NCBI RefSeq assembly: GCF_014649115.1
Contig: NZ_BMSK01000004.1
Span: forward strand, 459,694-523,693
DNA length: 64,000 nucleotides
From: Streptomyces eurythermus
GTDB lineage: Bacteria; Actinomycetota; Actinomycetes; Streptomycetales; Streptomycetaceae
Direction: 5' to 3'
Shown here: positions 1 to 8,521 of the stretch, in pieces
Layout: each line of letters starts with the position of its first letter
Position numbering within the stretch: the first letter of the stretch is position 1
Made by a program: the position numbers and the translations under genes
Notes under the pieces: model-generated
The model's input: the letters and a program-made list of their open reading frames with translations, nothing else
What the model was told of the DNA's origin: nothing
The model's database searches: none

Positions 1-140
1 TCATCGGCGTCCGCGACATGACCTACCTGACCCTCTCCTACGACCACCGTCTGGTGGACGGCGCCGACGCGGCCCGTTACCTGACGGCCGTCAAGGCGAT
101 CCTGGAGGCGGGCGAGTTCGAGGTCGAGCTCGGCCTCTGA
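1..140 (+). CDS. sucB: Dihydrolipoamide succinyltransferase / acyltransferase E2, C-terminal fragment
   Basis: Only the last 45 codons are present; the gene begins before the window and the reading frame starts at base 3. The fragment contains the acyltransferase active-site motif [13 protein letters not shown], where His and Asp act in moving the acyl group between lipoamide and CoA. The protein ends EFEVELGL. This is the E2 core of a 2-oxo acid dehydrogenase complex. Assignment to the 2-oxoglutarate complex rests on recalled Streptomyces gene order, with a GntR regulator and aceE next. A pyruvate-type E2 would look the same over this short stretch. Confidence 0.85.
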   Translation, partial: IGVRDMTYLTLSYDHRLVDGADAARYLTAVKAILEAGEFEVELGL

Positions 141-150
141 GCGGCTCTCG

Positions 151-182
151 GGCCGAGCACCGTAGCGACGTGGTGCTCGGCC
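151..182 (+). terminator. Hairpin after sucB
   Basis: A perfect 10-bp stem (151-160 with 173-182) and a 12-base loop start 10 bases after the sucB stop codon. There is no T-run, which is usual for Streptomyces terminators. Confidence 0.7.
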
Positions 183-210
183 TCCGACCCCATCGCGCCT
201 GATCAGGCGT

Positions 211-252
211 ACGAACGCCCCGTCCGGAGCTTTTTCCGGGCGGGGTGTTCGT
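211..252 (+). terminator. Second, longer hairpin after sucB
   Basis: An 18-bp stem (211-228 with 235-252) containing two G-T wobble pairs; the short loop includes five T residues. With the hairpin at 151-182 it forms a tandem terminator that would isolate the GntR gene from sucB transcription. Confidence 0.65.
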
Positions 253-397
253 GTTTGTCCGGGTGCGCAGCGTGTAAGGCTCGTCTCACCTGCGGAGAAG
301 CGCCCCCGCACGCCCTTCCCGCGGAGCGAACCAGCCGTATTGTCTAAGCGTCAAAGCCCCCGGGGGCCGCAGGACGGCCCCTCCCTAAGGAGCCGTC

Positions 398-1021
398 ATG
401 ACCGCGCCCGTCGTCCACTCGCTGCGCGAGCAGATCCGCGAGCACATCGTGGAGGGAATCGTCAGCGGGCGCTGGCAGCCGGGCGAGCGGATCGTGGAGC
501 GGCGGATCGCGACCGAGCTGGAGGTCAGCCAGACCCCGGTGCGGGAGGCGCTGCGCGAGCTGGAGTCGCTGCGGCTGATCGAGTCGGCCCCGAACAAGGG
601 CGTACGCGTCCGCAATCTGACGGCGGCCGACCTGGAGGAGAGCTACCCGGTCCGGGCGGGCCTGGAGGCGATCGCCGCCGAGCTGGCGGCCGAGCGGCTC
701 GCGGAGGACTGCTCGGCGCTCGAGCCGCACGTAGCGGCCCTGTACGAGGCCGACCGGAAGGCGGACGGCACGGCCCAGGTGCGGCACACGGTCGGCTTCC
801 ACCGGGAGCTGGTGCGGGCCGCGCACAACTCGGTGCTGCTGCACACGTGGGAAGGCCTGGGCATCGAGGTGTTCACGGCGCTGTCGATCCGCTGGCTGGG
901 CACGGTCCAGCAGTCGTACGCGGAGGAGCACGAGGAGCTGGTGCAGGCGTTCCAGCGCCGGGACCCGCGGATCGCGGAGCTGGTGAAGGCGCATGTGCTG
1001 GGGTGCGCGCCGCGCGCCTGA
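398..1021 (+). CDS. GntR family transcriptional regulator (FadR/FCD type)
   Basis: 207 residues. The N-terminal winged helix (about residues 8-72) contains PGERIVERRIATELEVSQTPVREALREL, the typical GntR recognition region. The rest is an alpha-helical FCD ligand-binding domain with the DxEESYxVRxxLE start and His residues (for example near VGFHRELV) that may hold a metal or carboxylate ligand. An AAGGAG site sits 5 bases before the ATG. It lies directly upstream of aceE on the same strand, and inverted repeats fill the space between them, so a PdhR-like role sensing pyruvate or another organic acid is a reasonable inference. The true ligand cannot be read from sequence. Confidence 0.85.
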   Translation: MTAPVVHSLREQIREHIVEGIVSGRWQPGERIVERRIATELEVSQTPVREALRELESLRLIESAPNKGVRVRNLTAADLEESYPVRAGLEAIAAELAAERLAEDCSALEPHVAALYEADRKADGTAQVRHTVGFHRELVRAAHNSVLLHTWEGLGIEVFTALSIRWLGTVQQSYAEEHEELVQAFQRRDPRIAELVKAHVLGCAPRA

Positions 1022-1069
1022 CCCAGCCGAGCATACCCCCGCTCACCTGCGAAAACCCCCCTCAAAGGC

Positions 1070-1104
1070 GGCACCGGGTGCCCATTTCGAAGGCACCGGG
1101 TGCC
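1070..1104. promoter_or_regulatory. Two identical 13-bp palindromes upstream of aceE
   Basis: GGCACCGGGTGCC occurs at 1070-1082 and again at 1092-1104. Each copy is a perfect palindrome around a central base, and the start-to-start spacing is 22 bp, two helical turns. This is the geometry expected for two protein dimers bound on one face of the DNA. Confidence 0.55.
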
Positions 1105-1136
1105 TACTTTCTCGGAATCGAGACCTTTTCGCCCTC

Positions 1137-1167
1137 AACCCTTTGATCGATCATCGATCAGAGGGTT
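1137..1167. promoter_or_regulatory. 31-bp inverted repeat upstream of aceE, candidate GntR operator
   Basis: The arms 1137-1151 and 1153-1167 are inverted copies with one mismatch around a single central base; the core is TGATCGATCATCGATCA. It lies 114 bases before the chosen aceE start and 116 bases after gntR. A GntR-family dimer is the obvious candidate ligand; a transcribed hairpin is also possible. Confidence 0.55.
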
Positions 1168-1280
1168 ACAGTCGCCGACGGACTTCCACCGAAGTCCACT
1201 GCCCTGTCCTGCCAAAGACCTAGGGCACCCCCGAACCCTTGACGATGAGGGAACCCCCTTCGACTGAGGAAGGCGGCGAC

Positions 1281-3983
1281 ATGACCGACCCCAACGCCAT
1301 CCAGCCGAGCGCGCTCGACCAGCTCCCGGACCGCGACCCGGAGGAGACCGCCGAATGGCAGGCCTCCCTGGACGCCGTGGCCAGGGAAGCCGGACCGCAC
1401 CGCGCCGCGTACCTGATGCGCCGCACGCTGGAGCGCGCCGAGGCGGGCGGCATCGCGCTGCCGAAGCTCCTCGAAACCGACTACGTCAACACCATCCCCA
1501 CCTCCGCGGAGCCGGCCCTGCCCGGTGACCCGGAGATGGAGGCCCGGATCACCGCGTGGAACCGCTGGAACGCGGCGGCCATGGTGACCCGTGGCAGCAA
1601 GCACGGCGTCGGCGGCCACATCGCGACCTTCGCCTCCGCCGCCTGGCTGTACGAGACCGGCTTCAACCACTTCTTCAAGGGCAAGGAGGGCGACGGCTCC
1701 GGCGACCAGCTGTACATCCAGGGCCACGCCTCCCCCGGCATCTACGCCCGCGCCTTCCTCGACGGCCGCCTGAACGAGGCGCACCTCGACAACTTCCGCC
1801 AGGAGGCCGGCGGCAACGGTCTGCCCTCCTACCCGCACCCGCGCCGGCTGCCCTGGCTGTGGGAGTTCCCGACGGTGTCCATGGGCCTCGGCCCGCTGTC
1901 GGCGATCTACCAGGCGCGGTTCAACCGCTACCTGACCAACCGCGGGATCAAGGACGTCTCCGCCTCCCACGTCTGGGCCTTCCTCGGCGACGGCGAGATG
2001 GACGAGCCGGAGTCCACGGCCGCCCTCGCGCTGGCCTCGCGTGAGCAGCTGGACAACCTCACCTTCGTCATCAACTGCAACCTCCAGCGCCTGGACGGCC
2101 CGGTCCGCGCCAACTTCAAGATCGTGCAGGAGCTGGAGGCCCAGTTCCGCGGCGCCGGCTGGAACGTGATCAAGACGCTGTGGGGCTCGGCCTGGGACGA
2201 GCTGTTCGCCCTGGACACCACGGGCGCGCTGGTCCGCCGGCTGCGCGAGGTACCGGACGCGCAGGTCCAGACGTACCAGACCCGCGACGCCGCCTACATC
2301 CGCGAGGACTTCTTCGGCAAGGACCCGGCGCTGGTCGAGATGGCCAAGCTGCTGAGCGACGACAAGATCCTCGAGTGTTTCCACGTCTCGCGCGGTGGTC
2401 ACGAGGCGAGCAAGGTCTACGCCGCGTACAAGGCCGCCGTCGAGCACAAGGGCGCGCCGACCGTGATCCTGGCCCAGACGGTCAAGGGCCACACCCTGGG
2501 CGAGGGCTTCGCGTCGAAGAACGCCAACCACCAGATGAAGAAGCTGACGGTGGACGAGTTCAAGGCGATGCGCGACCGCCTCGGCCTGCCGATCAAGGAC
2601 AGCGACTTCGTCGACGGCGTGGTGCCCTACGGCCACCCGGGCGCCGACTCCCCGGAGGTGCGCTACCTCCAGGAGCGCCGCGCGGCCCTCGGCGGCCCGG
2701 CCCCGGCCCGCCGTACCCACCCGCTGCCCGCGCTGCCCGCCCCGGCCGAGAAGGCGTTCGCCTCCTTCGACAAGGGCTCCGGCTCCCAGAACGTGGCCAC
2801 CACCATGGCGTTCGTCCGCCTGATCAAGGACCTGGTCCGCGACAAGGAGACGGGCAAGCGCTGGGTGCCGATCGTCCCGGACGAGGCGCGCACCTTCGGC
2901 ATGGAGAGCCTCTTCCCGTCCCTGGGCATCTACTCGCCCAAGGGCCAGACGTACGAGCCGGTCGACCGTGACCAGCTGATGTACTACAAGGAGGCCAAGA
3001 ACGGCCAGATCCTCAACGAGGGGATCACCGAGGCCGGTTCGATGGCCGACTTCATCGCCGCTTCGTCGTCGTACGCGACGCACGGCGAGGCGATGATCCC
3101 GTTCTACATCTTCTACTCGATGTTCGGCTGGCAGCGCACGGCCGACCAGATGTGGCAGCTCGGCGACCAGCTCGGCCGCGGCTTCCTGATCGGCGCGACG
3201 GCGGGCCGTACGACCCTGACGGGCGAGGGCCTCCAGCACGCCGACGGCCACTCCCCGGTGATCGCCGCGACCAACCCGGCCGCGCTGACGTACGACCCCG
3301 CGTTCGCCTACGAGATCGCGGTGATCGTCCGTGAGGGTCTGCGCCGGATGTACGGCGAGGCCAAGCCGGGCGAGGACCAGAACGTCTTCTACTACCTGAC
3401 GGTCTACAACGAGCCGCTGCCGCAGCCGGCCAAGCCGCAGGGCCTCGGCATCGACGAGGGCATCGTCAAGGGCCTGTACCGCTTCAACACGGCCGAGTCC
3501 GCGGGCATCACCGTCGCGGCGGGCGCCCCGCGCATCCAGCTGCTGGGCTCCGGCACGGCGATCCACTGGGCCCTTCAGGCGCAGAAGCTGCTGGCCGAGG
3601 AGTGGGGCGTGGCCGCGGACGTGTGGTCCGCGACCTCCTGGACCGAGCTGCGCCGGGACGCGCTGGAGGCCGACGCGGCGCTGCTGCGCGGCGAGGACCG
3701 GGTGCCGTACGTCCGCCAGGCCCTCCAGGGTGCCGAGGGCCCGGTGCTCGCGGTGTCCGACTACATGCGCCAGGTCCCGGACCAGATCGCGCAGTGGGTC
3801 GAGCAGGACTGGTCCTCGCTGGGCGCCGACGGCTTCGGTCTGTCGGACACCCGTGAGGCCGCCCGCCGCCACTTCGGCGTCGACGCCGAGTCGATCGTCG
3901 TGGCCGCCCTGGCCCAGCTCGCCCGCCGCGGCGAGATCAAGGCGACGGCGGTCAAGGAGGCCCGGGAGAAGTACGGGCTGTAA
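1281..3983 (+). CDS. aceE: Pyruvate dehydrogenase E1 component, homodimeric type
   Basis: 900 residues from the ATG at 1281. It decarboxylates pyruvate with thiamine diphosphate and passes the acetyl group to the lipoyl groups of E2. The thiamine-binding segment is [10 protein letters not shown] followed by the [12 protein letters not shown] motif; the [16 protein letters not shown] and [17 protein letters not shown] segments are typical of the AceE family and unlike the alpha2beta2 E1 enzymes. I chose ATG 1281 because GAGGAAGG lies 7 bases upstream; an in-frame ATG at 1239 would add 14 residues with no clear ribosome site. Transcribed alone, between a likely operator region and a strong terminator. 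Confidence 0.95.
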   Translation: MTDPNAIQPSALDQLPDRDPEETAEWQASLDAVAREAGPHRAAYLMRRTLERAEAGGIALPKLLETDYVNTIPTSAEPALPGDPEMEARITAWNRWNAAAMVTRGSKHGVGGHIATFASAAWLYETGFNHFFKGKEGDGSGDQLYIQGHASPGIYARAFLDGRLNEAHLDNFRQEAGGNGLPSYPHPRRLPWLWEFPTVSMGLGPLSAIYQARFNRYLTNRGIKDVSASHVWAFLGDGEMDEPESTAALALASREQLDNLTFVINCNLQRLDGPVRANFKIVQELEAQFRGAGWNVIKTLWGSAWDELFALDTTGALVRRLREVPDAQVQTYQTRDAAYIREDFFGKDPALVEMAKLLSDDKILECFHVSRGGHEASKVYAAYKAAVEHKGAPTVILAQTVKGHTLGEGFASKNANHQMKKLTVDEFKAMRDRLGLPIKDSDFVDGVVPYGHPGADSPEVRYLQERRAALGGPAPARRTHPLPALPAPAEKAFASFDKGSGSQNVATTMAFVRLIKDLVRDKETGKRWVPIVPDEARTFGMESLFPSLGIYSPKGQTYEPVDRDQLMYYKEAKNGQILNEGITEAGSMADFIAASSSYATHGEAMIPFYIFYSMFGWQRTADQMWQLGDQLGRGFLIGATAGRTTLTGEGLQHADGHSPVIAATNPAALTYDPAFAYEIAVIVREGLRRMYGEAKPGEDQNVFYYLTVYNEPLPQPAKPQGLGIDEGIVKGLYRFNTAESAGITVAAGAPRIQLLGSGTAIHWALQAQKLLAEEWGVAADVWSATSWTELRRDALEADAALLRGEDRVPYVRQALQGAEGPVLAVSDYMRQVPDQIAQWVEQDWSSLGADGFGLSDTREAARRHFGVDAESIVVAALAQLARRGEIKATAVKEAREKYGL

Positions 3984-4001
3984 CGGACCGGCCGGATGAG
4001 C

Positions 4002-4025
4002 AGGCCCCCGCTTCGGCGGGGGCCT
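4002..4025 (+). terminator. Terminator after aceE
   Basis: A perfect 10-bp GC stem (4002-4011 with 4016-4025) closed by a TTCG tetraloop, 19 bases after the aceE stop. The C(UUCG)G loop is unusually stable. Confidence 0.85.
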
Positions 4026-4042
4026 CTTGGCATCATGGGCGC

Positions 4043-5026
4043 ATGCGTGCGGCCCGGCTCATCAAAATGGTTCTGTTGCTCCAGTCCCGGCCCGTCATGA
4101 CCGCCGCCGAGCTGGCGCGGGAGCTGGAGGTGTCGGAGCGGACCGTGACCCGGGACGCCCAGGCGCTGTCCGAGGCGGGCGTGCCGGTGTACGCCGACCG
4201 GGGGCGGGCCGGGGGGTACCGGCTGATCGGGGGGTACCGGACCCGGCTGACCGGGCTGGCCCGCGGCGAGGCCGAGGCGCTGTTCCTGAGCGGGGTGCCG
4301 GGGGCGCTGCGGGAGATGGGCCTGGCGGACGTCGCCTCGGCGGCCCGGCTGAAGGTGTCGGCGGCCCTGCTGCCCTCGCTGCGGGACGCCCCGGACGCCG
4401 CCGCGCAGCGCTTCCACCTGGACGCGCCCGCCTGGTTCCGGGAGCCCGAGACGCCCGCGCTGCTGCCGGTGCTCGCCGAGGCGGTGTGGGACGACGGGCG
4501 GGTCCTCGCCCGGTACCGGCGCGCCGGGGACACGGTGGAGCGGCGGCTGGAGCCGTACGGGCTGGTGCTGAAGGCCGGTGTCTGGTACCTGTGCGCGCGG
4601 GTGGCCTCAAACGGCTCCTTCCGGACGTACCGGATCGACCGGTTCACCGACGTGGACCCGCTCGGCGAGCGGTTCGACCGTGATCCGGGGTTCGATCTGC
4701 CGGGTTTCTGGGCGGAGCAGGCCGAGCGGTTCGCCCGGTCGATCCTGCGTGCCGAGGTCGTCGTACGGCTCTCCCCGGAGGGGGTGCGCCGGCTGCCGCA
4801 CGCCGTCGATCCGCTGGCCGCGCGGGCGGCCCTCGCCGAGCCGGGCGCGCCGGACGGGGCGGGCCGGGTGACGGTGACGCTGCCCGTGGAGTCGGAGGAG
4901 GTCGCGTACGAGCAGCTGACGGCACTCGGGCCGGAGGCCGAGGTGCTGGCGCCGGCCGCGCTGCGCGAGCGGTTCGCGGCGGACGCGGCCCGCGCCGCCG
5001 CCCTGTACCACCGCGAGGACGGCTGA
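4043..5026 (+). CDS. HTH/WYL-domain transcriptional regulator (YafY/DeoR-like)
   Basis: 327 residues. The N-terminal helix-turn-helix (about residues 1-60) reads LARELEVSERTVTRDAQALSEAGVPVYADRGRAGG, as in DeoR-like regulators. The middle and C-terminal parts match the WYL plan (residues about 140-210, with VLARYRRAG, LEPYGLVLKAGVWYLCAR and FRTYRIDRF) followed by a WCX-type tail. WYL domains often sense nucleic acids or small ligands. The ATG lies only 17 bases after the aceE terminator stem and I see no good Shine-Dalgarno, so the mRNA may be nearly leaderless. The target is unknown. Confidence 0.85.
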   Translation: MRAARLIKMVLLLQSRPVMTAAELARELEVSERTVTRDAQALSEAGVPVYADRGRAGGYRLIGGYRTRLTGLARGEAEALFLSGVPGALREMGLADVASAARLKVSAALLPSLRDAPDAAAQRFHLDAPAWFREPETPALLPVLAEAVWDDGRVLARYRRAGDTVERRLEPYGLVLKAGVWYLCARVASNGSFRTYRIDRFTDVDPLGERFDRDPGFDLPGFWAEQAERFARSILRAEVVVRLSPEGVRRLPHAVDPLAARAALAEPGAPDGAGRVTVTLPVESEEVAYEQLTALGPEAEVLAPAALRERFAADAARAAALYHREDG

Positions 5027-5084
5027 GCACCTGGGCCGTACTCCGGGTGCGTGCCGCCGGGTGAGGCCCGATGCTGGTGGCGTG

Positions 5085-5603
5085 ATGGACGAGACGGAGT
5101 TCTGGGAGCTGATCGACTCCACCCGCGGGGCCGCCGAGGGGGACCCCGAGGAGCAGGCCGACCTGCTCGTGGAGCGGCTGCTGCGGCTGGATCCGGAGCA
5201 GGTGCTGGACTTCGCCCGCCACTTCGAGGCCCGCTACAACCGCGCCTACCGCTGGGACCTGTGGGGTGCCGCCTGGCTGTTGCTGGACGGGTGCAGCGAC
5301 GACGCGTTCGACTTCTTCCGGTGCTGGCTGATCGGTCAGGGCCGGGAGGTGTTCGAGGGCGCCCTGCACGACCCGGACGCGCTGGCCGGGCTGCTGGGCG
5401 AGTTCGACGAGGAGGTCGACGGCGACGGCGAGGAGCTGGGGTACGCGGCGGACGAGGCGTACGAGCAGCTGACCGGGACCGTCGCCCCCGAGCTGGGCCT
5501 CGCCCCGGCCCCGGCCGAGCCGGAGGGCACGCCGCTGGACCTGGAGGACGACCGGGTGCTCGCCGGGCGGTTTCCCCGGCTGTGGGAGCGGTTCAGGTCA
5601 TGA
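5085..5603 (+). CDS. DUF4240 domain-containing protein
   Basis: 172 residues. The protein starts MDETEFWELIDSTRG and continues with ALLxERLLRLDPEQVLDFxRHFEARYNRAYRWDLWGAA-like sequence, the hallmark of DUF4240 (related to the molybdenum metabolism regulator-like family). The acidic C-terminal third has no clear domain. ATG 5085 is preferred over the in-frame ATG at 5061 because the family begins with M(D/N)xxxFWxLI. It runs convergent with the amidase gene and the stop codons are 5 bases apart. Function unknown. Confidence 0.75.
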   Translation: MDETEFWELIDSTRGAAEGDPEEQADLLVERLLRLDPEQVLDFARHFEARYNRAYRWDLWGAAWLLLDGCSDDAFDFFRCWLIGQGREVFEGALHDPDALAGLLGEFDEEVDGDGEELGYAADEAYEQLTGTVAPELGLAPAPAEPEGTPLDLEDDRVLAGRFPRLWERFRS

Positions 5604-5608
5604 CGGCC

Positions 5609-6649
5609 TCACGGCTGTTTCCCGTGCTTCCCGCCTTCGGCCGGCTCGGCTCCGGTCCGCTCGGCTCCGGTCGGCTCGGCCCGGGCGGGGCTGCTGCCGG
5701 TTTTTCCTCCAGTGGTGGGCGCGTTGGTGCCGGGCACCGCCGTGGGGCGGAGAGAGGGGCGCGGGCTGCGGGTCTCGAGGGGGTGCGTCGCGGCCGGCTT
5801 CCGGGACGGCGTCGTGGCCGGGCGGCCCTGGAGCTGGGCGGCCCGCTCCCGGATGGCCGGGAGGCGGGCGGTCAGGGCCGCGCCGGGGCAGCTGGTGGGG
5901 AATCCGGCGTCGTGCCCGGCGAGGGCGGGCAGGGTGGCGGTGGCGCCCGCCCGGTAGCGGCTCTGGCCGCTGCTGGAGACCAGCTTGGCCCGGCCGCGCG
6001 GATCGATGTCGGCGAGCCCCAGCTTCCAGGCCGCGAGGGCGGCGATGGCGTCGGTCATGGCCCGGGGCACGGGGACGCCGGCGGTGAAGGTGCCGAGGGC
6101 GGCGATCCCGGCGGTGCGGTGGTTGAAGCCCTGGCTGTGGGCGCCGGTGACGGGCCGGTCGACGCCTCCGGCCCGGCCCTCGTAGATGGTGCCGCAGCGG
6201 TCGACGAGGAAGTTGTAGCCGATGTCGTCCCAGTGCCGGGCACCGGTCTGGCCGGCGTACAGGCCGCGGATGATGCGCGGCGCGTCGGCGCAGGCGTAGT
6301 CGTTGGGCGAGTCGGTGTGGTGCAGGAAGACGGCCACCACCTTGTCGTCGTAGCGCGGGGGCGGCTGGGTGTGCCCGGTGATGCGGTCCAGCCAGGCGGA
6401 GCGCGGCACGATGCGCGGCCGGGCGGCCCGGTGCCCGACGGGCGGCCGGGCCCCGGCGGCGGGGCGGTCGGGGCGGGAGACGGCGGCGCGCTCGGCGCCA
6501 CGGGCGCACAGGACCAGCGCGCCGACGGCGAGCAGCCCGGACAGGCAGCCGAGCAGCACCAGCAGCGCCCCGGGTATCCGCCGTGCGGTACGGGGGTTCC
6601 CCGCGACGGGCCGTGCCGGGGCCTGCGGGGCTCTTCGAAGGACACGCAT
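5609..6649 (-). CDS. Peptidoglycan recognition protein / N-acetylmuramoyl-L-alanine amidase
   Basis: 346 residues. A basic N-terminus is followed by one hydrophobic segment (about residues 27-50, LLVLLGCLSGLLAVGALVL), which may be a signal peptide or anchor. The PGRP/amidase-2 domain spans about residues 75-245: IVPRSAWLD, VAVFLHHTDSPNDYACADA, WDDIGYNFLVDRCGTIYEGR, AHSQGFNHRTAGIAALG. The HH pair and the later His are the expected zinc ligands for cleaving the muramoyl-alanine bond. The C-terminal 80 residues are Pro/Ala/Arg-rich and look disordered. It is divergent from the membrane serine protease gene, so both may act at the cell wall. Confidence 0.85.
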   Translation of the reverse strand: MRVLRRAPQAPARPVAGNPRTARRIPGALLVLLGCLSGLLAVGALVLCARGAERAAVSRPDRPAAGARPPVGHRAARPRIVPRSAWLDRITGHTQPPPRYDDKVVAVFLHHTDSPNDYACADAPRIIRGLYAGQTGARHWDDIGYNFLVDRCGTIYEGRAGGVDRPVTGAHSQGFNHRTAGIAALGTFTAGVPVPRAMTDAIAALAAWKLGLADIDPRGRAKLVSSSGQSRYRAGATATLPALAGHDAGFPTSCPGAALTARLPAIRERAAQLQGRPATTPSRKPAATHPLETRSPRPSLRPTAVPGTNAPTTGGKTGSSPARAEPTGAERTGAEPAEGGKHGKQP

Positions 6650-6751
6650 GATCCCACTGTCAAGCCGCCGGGCCGTACCCGCGACGCGCGCTCTGCCACC
6701 TGGCGGAACCTCGGGTCCCGGTCCGGGGGACCCGGGAGAAAGGCGGCTGCC

Positions 6752-7930
6752 GTGAACCTGCTGGATCTGCTGCTCGCTGTGGTGGCCGTCTGCTCCGCGG
6801 TGCCGGGATACCGGCGCGGGCTGTCGGCCGGGTGTGTCTCGCCGGCCGGTTTCACGGGTGGCGCGGCCGTCGGGATGTGGCTGCTGCCGTGGGCGACGGG
6901 CCAGGTGCGCGGTTCGGCGGCGGTCACGGCGCTCGCCGCGGTGACGCTGCTGGTGCCGGCGGTGCTGGGGTGCGCGCTGGCGGGCCGGGCGGCGCGGCGG
7001 CTGCGCGGGCGGACGGACCGGGGCCCGCTGCGGGTGGCGGACGGCGTCGGGGGCGCCTCGGTGCACGCGGTGGCGGTGCTGGTGGTGGCGGCGGTCGCGG
7101 CGGGCGTGCTGGGCGCGGCCCCGGCTCCGGCGCTCACGGCTCAGGTACGGGACTCGACGCTGCCGGGCGCGGTGCGGCAGCGGATGCCCGAGACCACGCC
7201 CGCCTGGTTCGCGCGGGCCACGTCCGCGCTGTCCGAGGCGGGTTTCCCCCGGGTGTCCGGCCCGTTCGCGGACGAGCCGGCGGCCCGGGCGGCCCCGGAC
7301 GGCGACGGTGTCCCCCCGGCCGCTGCCCGGGCGGCCCGCAGCGGCACGGTCAAGGTCGAGGGGTTCGCGGACGCCGAGGGCCGCGAGGGCAGCGGGTTCG
7401 TCTACGCGTCCCGGCGGGTGCTGACCAACGCGCACGTGGTGGCCGGCATCGACCGGCCGGGCGTGCGGGTCGGCGGGGCCGGGCGGTGGTATCCGGCCCG
7501 GGTGGTGCTGTTCGACCCGGGCCGGGACGTGGCGGTGCTGTACGTGCCCGCGCTGCGCGCGCCGGCGCTGCGGTTCGCCCCGGACGCCGGGCGCGGGGAC
7601 CCGGCGGTGGTGGCGGGCTACCCGGAGGACGGGGGCCTGGACCTGCGGGCGGCGAAGGTCACCGACCGGGTGCGGGCGACCAGCCCGGACATCTACGACG
7701 AGCGCACGGTCACCCGGGAGCTGTACGCGGTCCGCTCCGAGGTGCTGCCGGGCAACTCCGGGGGCCCGCTGCTGACCCCGGACGGCCGGGTGCTCGGGAT
7801 GGTCTTCGCCCGGTCCGTCTCGGACGCGGGGACGGGCTACGTGCTGACGGCGGACGAGCTGACGGGCGACGCCCGGCGGGCGGCCACGGCGACGGCCCGG
7901 GTGGACACCGGGGAGCTGGTCGCCGCGTAG
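6752..7930 (+). CDS. MarP-like membrane-anchored trypsin-type serine protease
   Basis: 392 residues from GTG 6752, preceded by GGAGAAAGG. The N-terminal 130 residues hold about four hydrophobic segments in a CvpA-like arrangement (VNLLDLLLAVVAVCSAVPGYRRGL start). The periplasm-facing chymotrypsin-fold domain has the triad His (VLTNAHVVAG), Asp (DPGRDVAVLYV) and Ser (LPGNSGGPLL). This layout matches the mycobacterial acid-resistance protease MarP. The neighbouring divergent amidase gives a cell-envelope context; regulation is not visible. Confidence 0.85.
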   Translation: MNLLDLLLAVVAVCSAVPGYRRGLSAGCVSPAGFTGGAAVGMWLLPWATGQVRGSAAVTALAAVTLLVPAVLGCALAGRAARRLRGRTDRGPLRVADGVGGASVHAVAVLVVAAVAAGVLGAAPAPALTAQVRDSTLPGAVRQRMPETTPAWFARATSALSEAGFPRVSGPFADEPAARAAPDGDGVPPAAARAARSGTVKVEGFADAEGREGSGFVYASRRVLTNAHVVAGIDRPGVRVGGAGRWYPARVVLFDPGRDVAVLYVPALRAPALRFAPDAGRGDPAVVAGYPEDGGLDLRAAKVTDRVRATSPDIYDERTVTRELYAVRSEVLPGNSGGPLLTPDGRVLGMVFARSVSDAGTGYVLTADELTGDARRAATATARVDTGELVAA

Positions 7931-7958
7931 CGTCACCGGGGCTTCGCGCCGCCCGTGT

Positions 7959-8447
7959 TCACAGGGACCGGCCCATGAAGACGTCGTCGACGTAGCGGCC
8001 GTCGAGGAAGAACTCCCCCGGCAGCACGCCCTCGACGGCGAACCCCTCGGACTCGTACAGCGACCGGGCCGGGGCGTTGTGCCCGAGCACCCGCAGGGTC
8101 AGCCGGCGGGCGCCGCGCTCGCGCGCCCGGTCGACGGCGGCCCGGATCAGCGCGCGCCCGACGCCCCGGCCGCGCGCCTCCTCGGCGACGGCGAACCCCT
8201 GGATCTGCAGGACGTGCGCGTTGGAGGCGAGCGGGGTGGGGCGGGCGAGGCGGACATAGCCGAGGAGGCGTCCGCCGTCCTCGGCGACGAGGAAGTCCTC
8301 CGGGCGGTGCCGGTCGTCGAAGAACGGCGGGTACGGCGGCGCCGGCCGGGGCATGACGGCGTGCAGGGTGGACCAGACGGCCCGGTCGAGGAGGGCCAGT
8401 TCCTCCTCGTCACGGGCCTGGGCGGTACGTATGCGGGGCTCGGGCAT
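7959..8447 (-). CDS. GNAT family N-acetyltransferase
   Basis: 162 residues from ATG 8447; an in-frame GTG at 8456 adds three residues but has no spaced ribosome site, while AGGGTG lies 8 bases before the ATG. The acetyl-CoA loop appears as EEARGRGVGRALIRAAVDRARERGARRLTLRVLGHN, with the later ARSLYESEGF motif, as in RimI-type enzymes. The last residues, GRYVDDVFMGRSL, are common in small GNATs that acetylate amines or protein N-termini. Substrate unknown. Convergent with the protease gene upstream. Confidence 0.85.
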   Translation of the reverse strand: MPEPRIRTAQARDEEELALLDRAVWSTLHAVMPRPAPPYPPFFDDRHRPEDFLVAEDGGRLLGYVRLARPTPLASNAHVLQIQGFAVAEEARGRGVGRALIRAAVDRARERGARRLTLRVLGHNAPARSLYESEGFAVEGVLPGEFFLDGRYVDDVFMGRSL

Positions 8448-8521
8448 GACGGTCACCCTATGGCGCGCGGTCCGGGTGTCCAGCGGTTTTCCGGGGTGCG
8501 GGTGGGGTCATGCTTGGGGCC

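Noticed and set aside
1158..3872. A 904-codon minus-strand frame opposite aceE
   Set aside because: An antisense shadow of aceE; no recognisable domain, while the plus strand encodes complete AceE.
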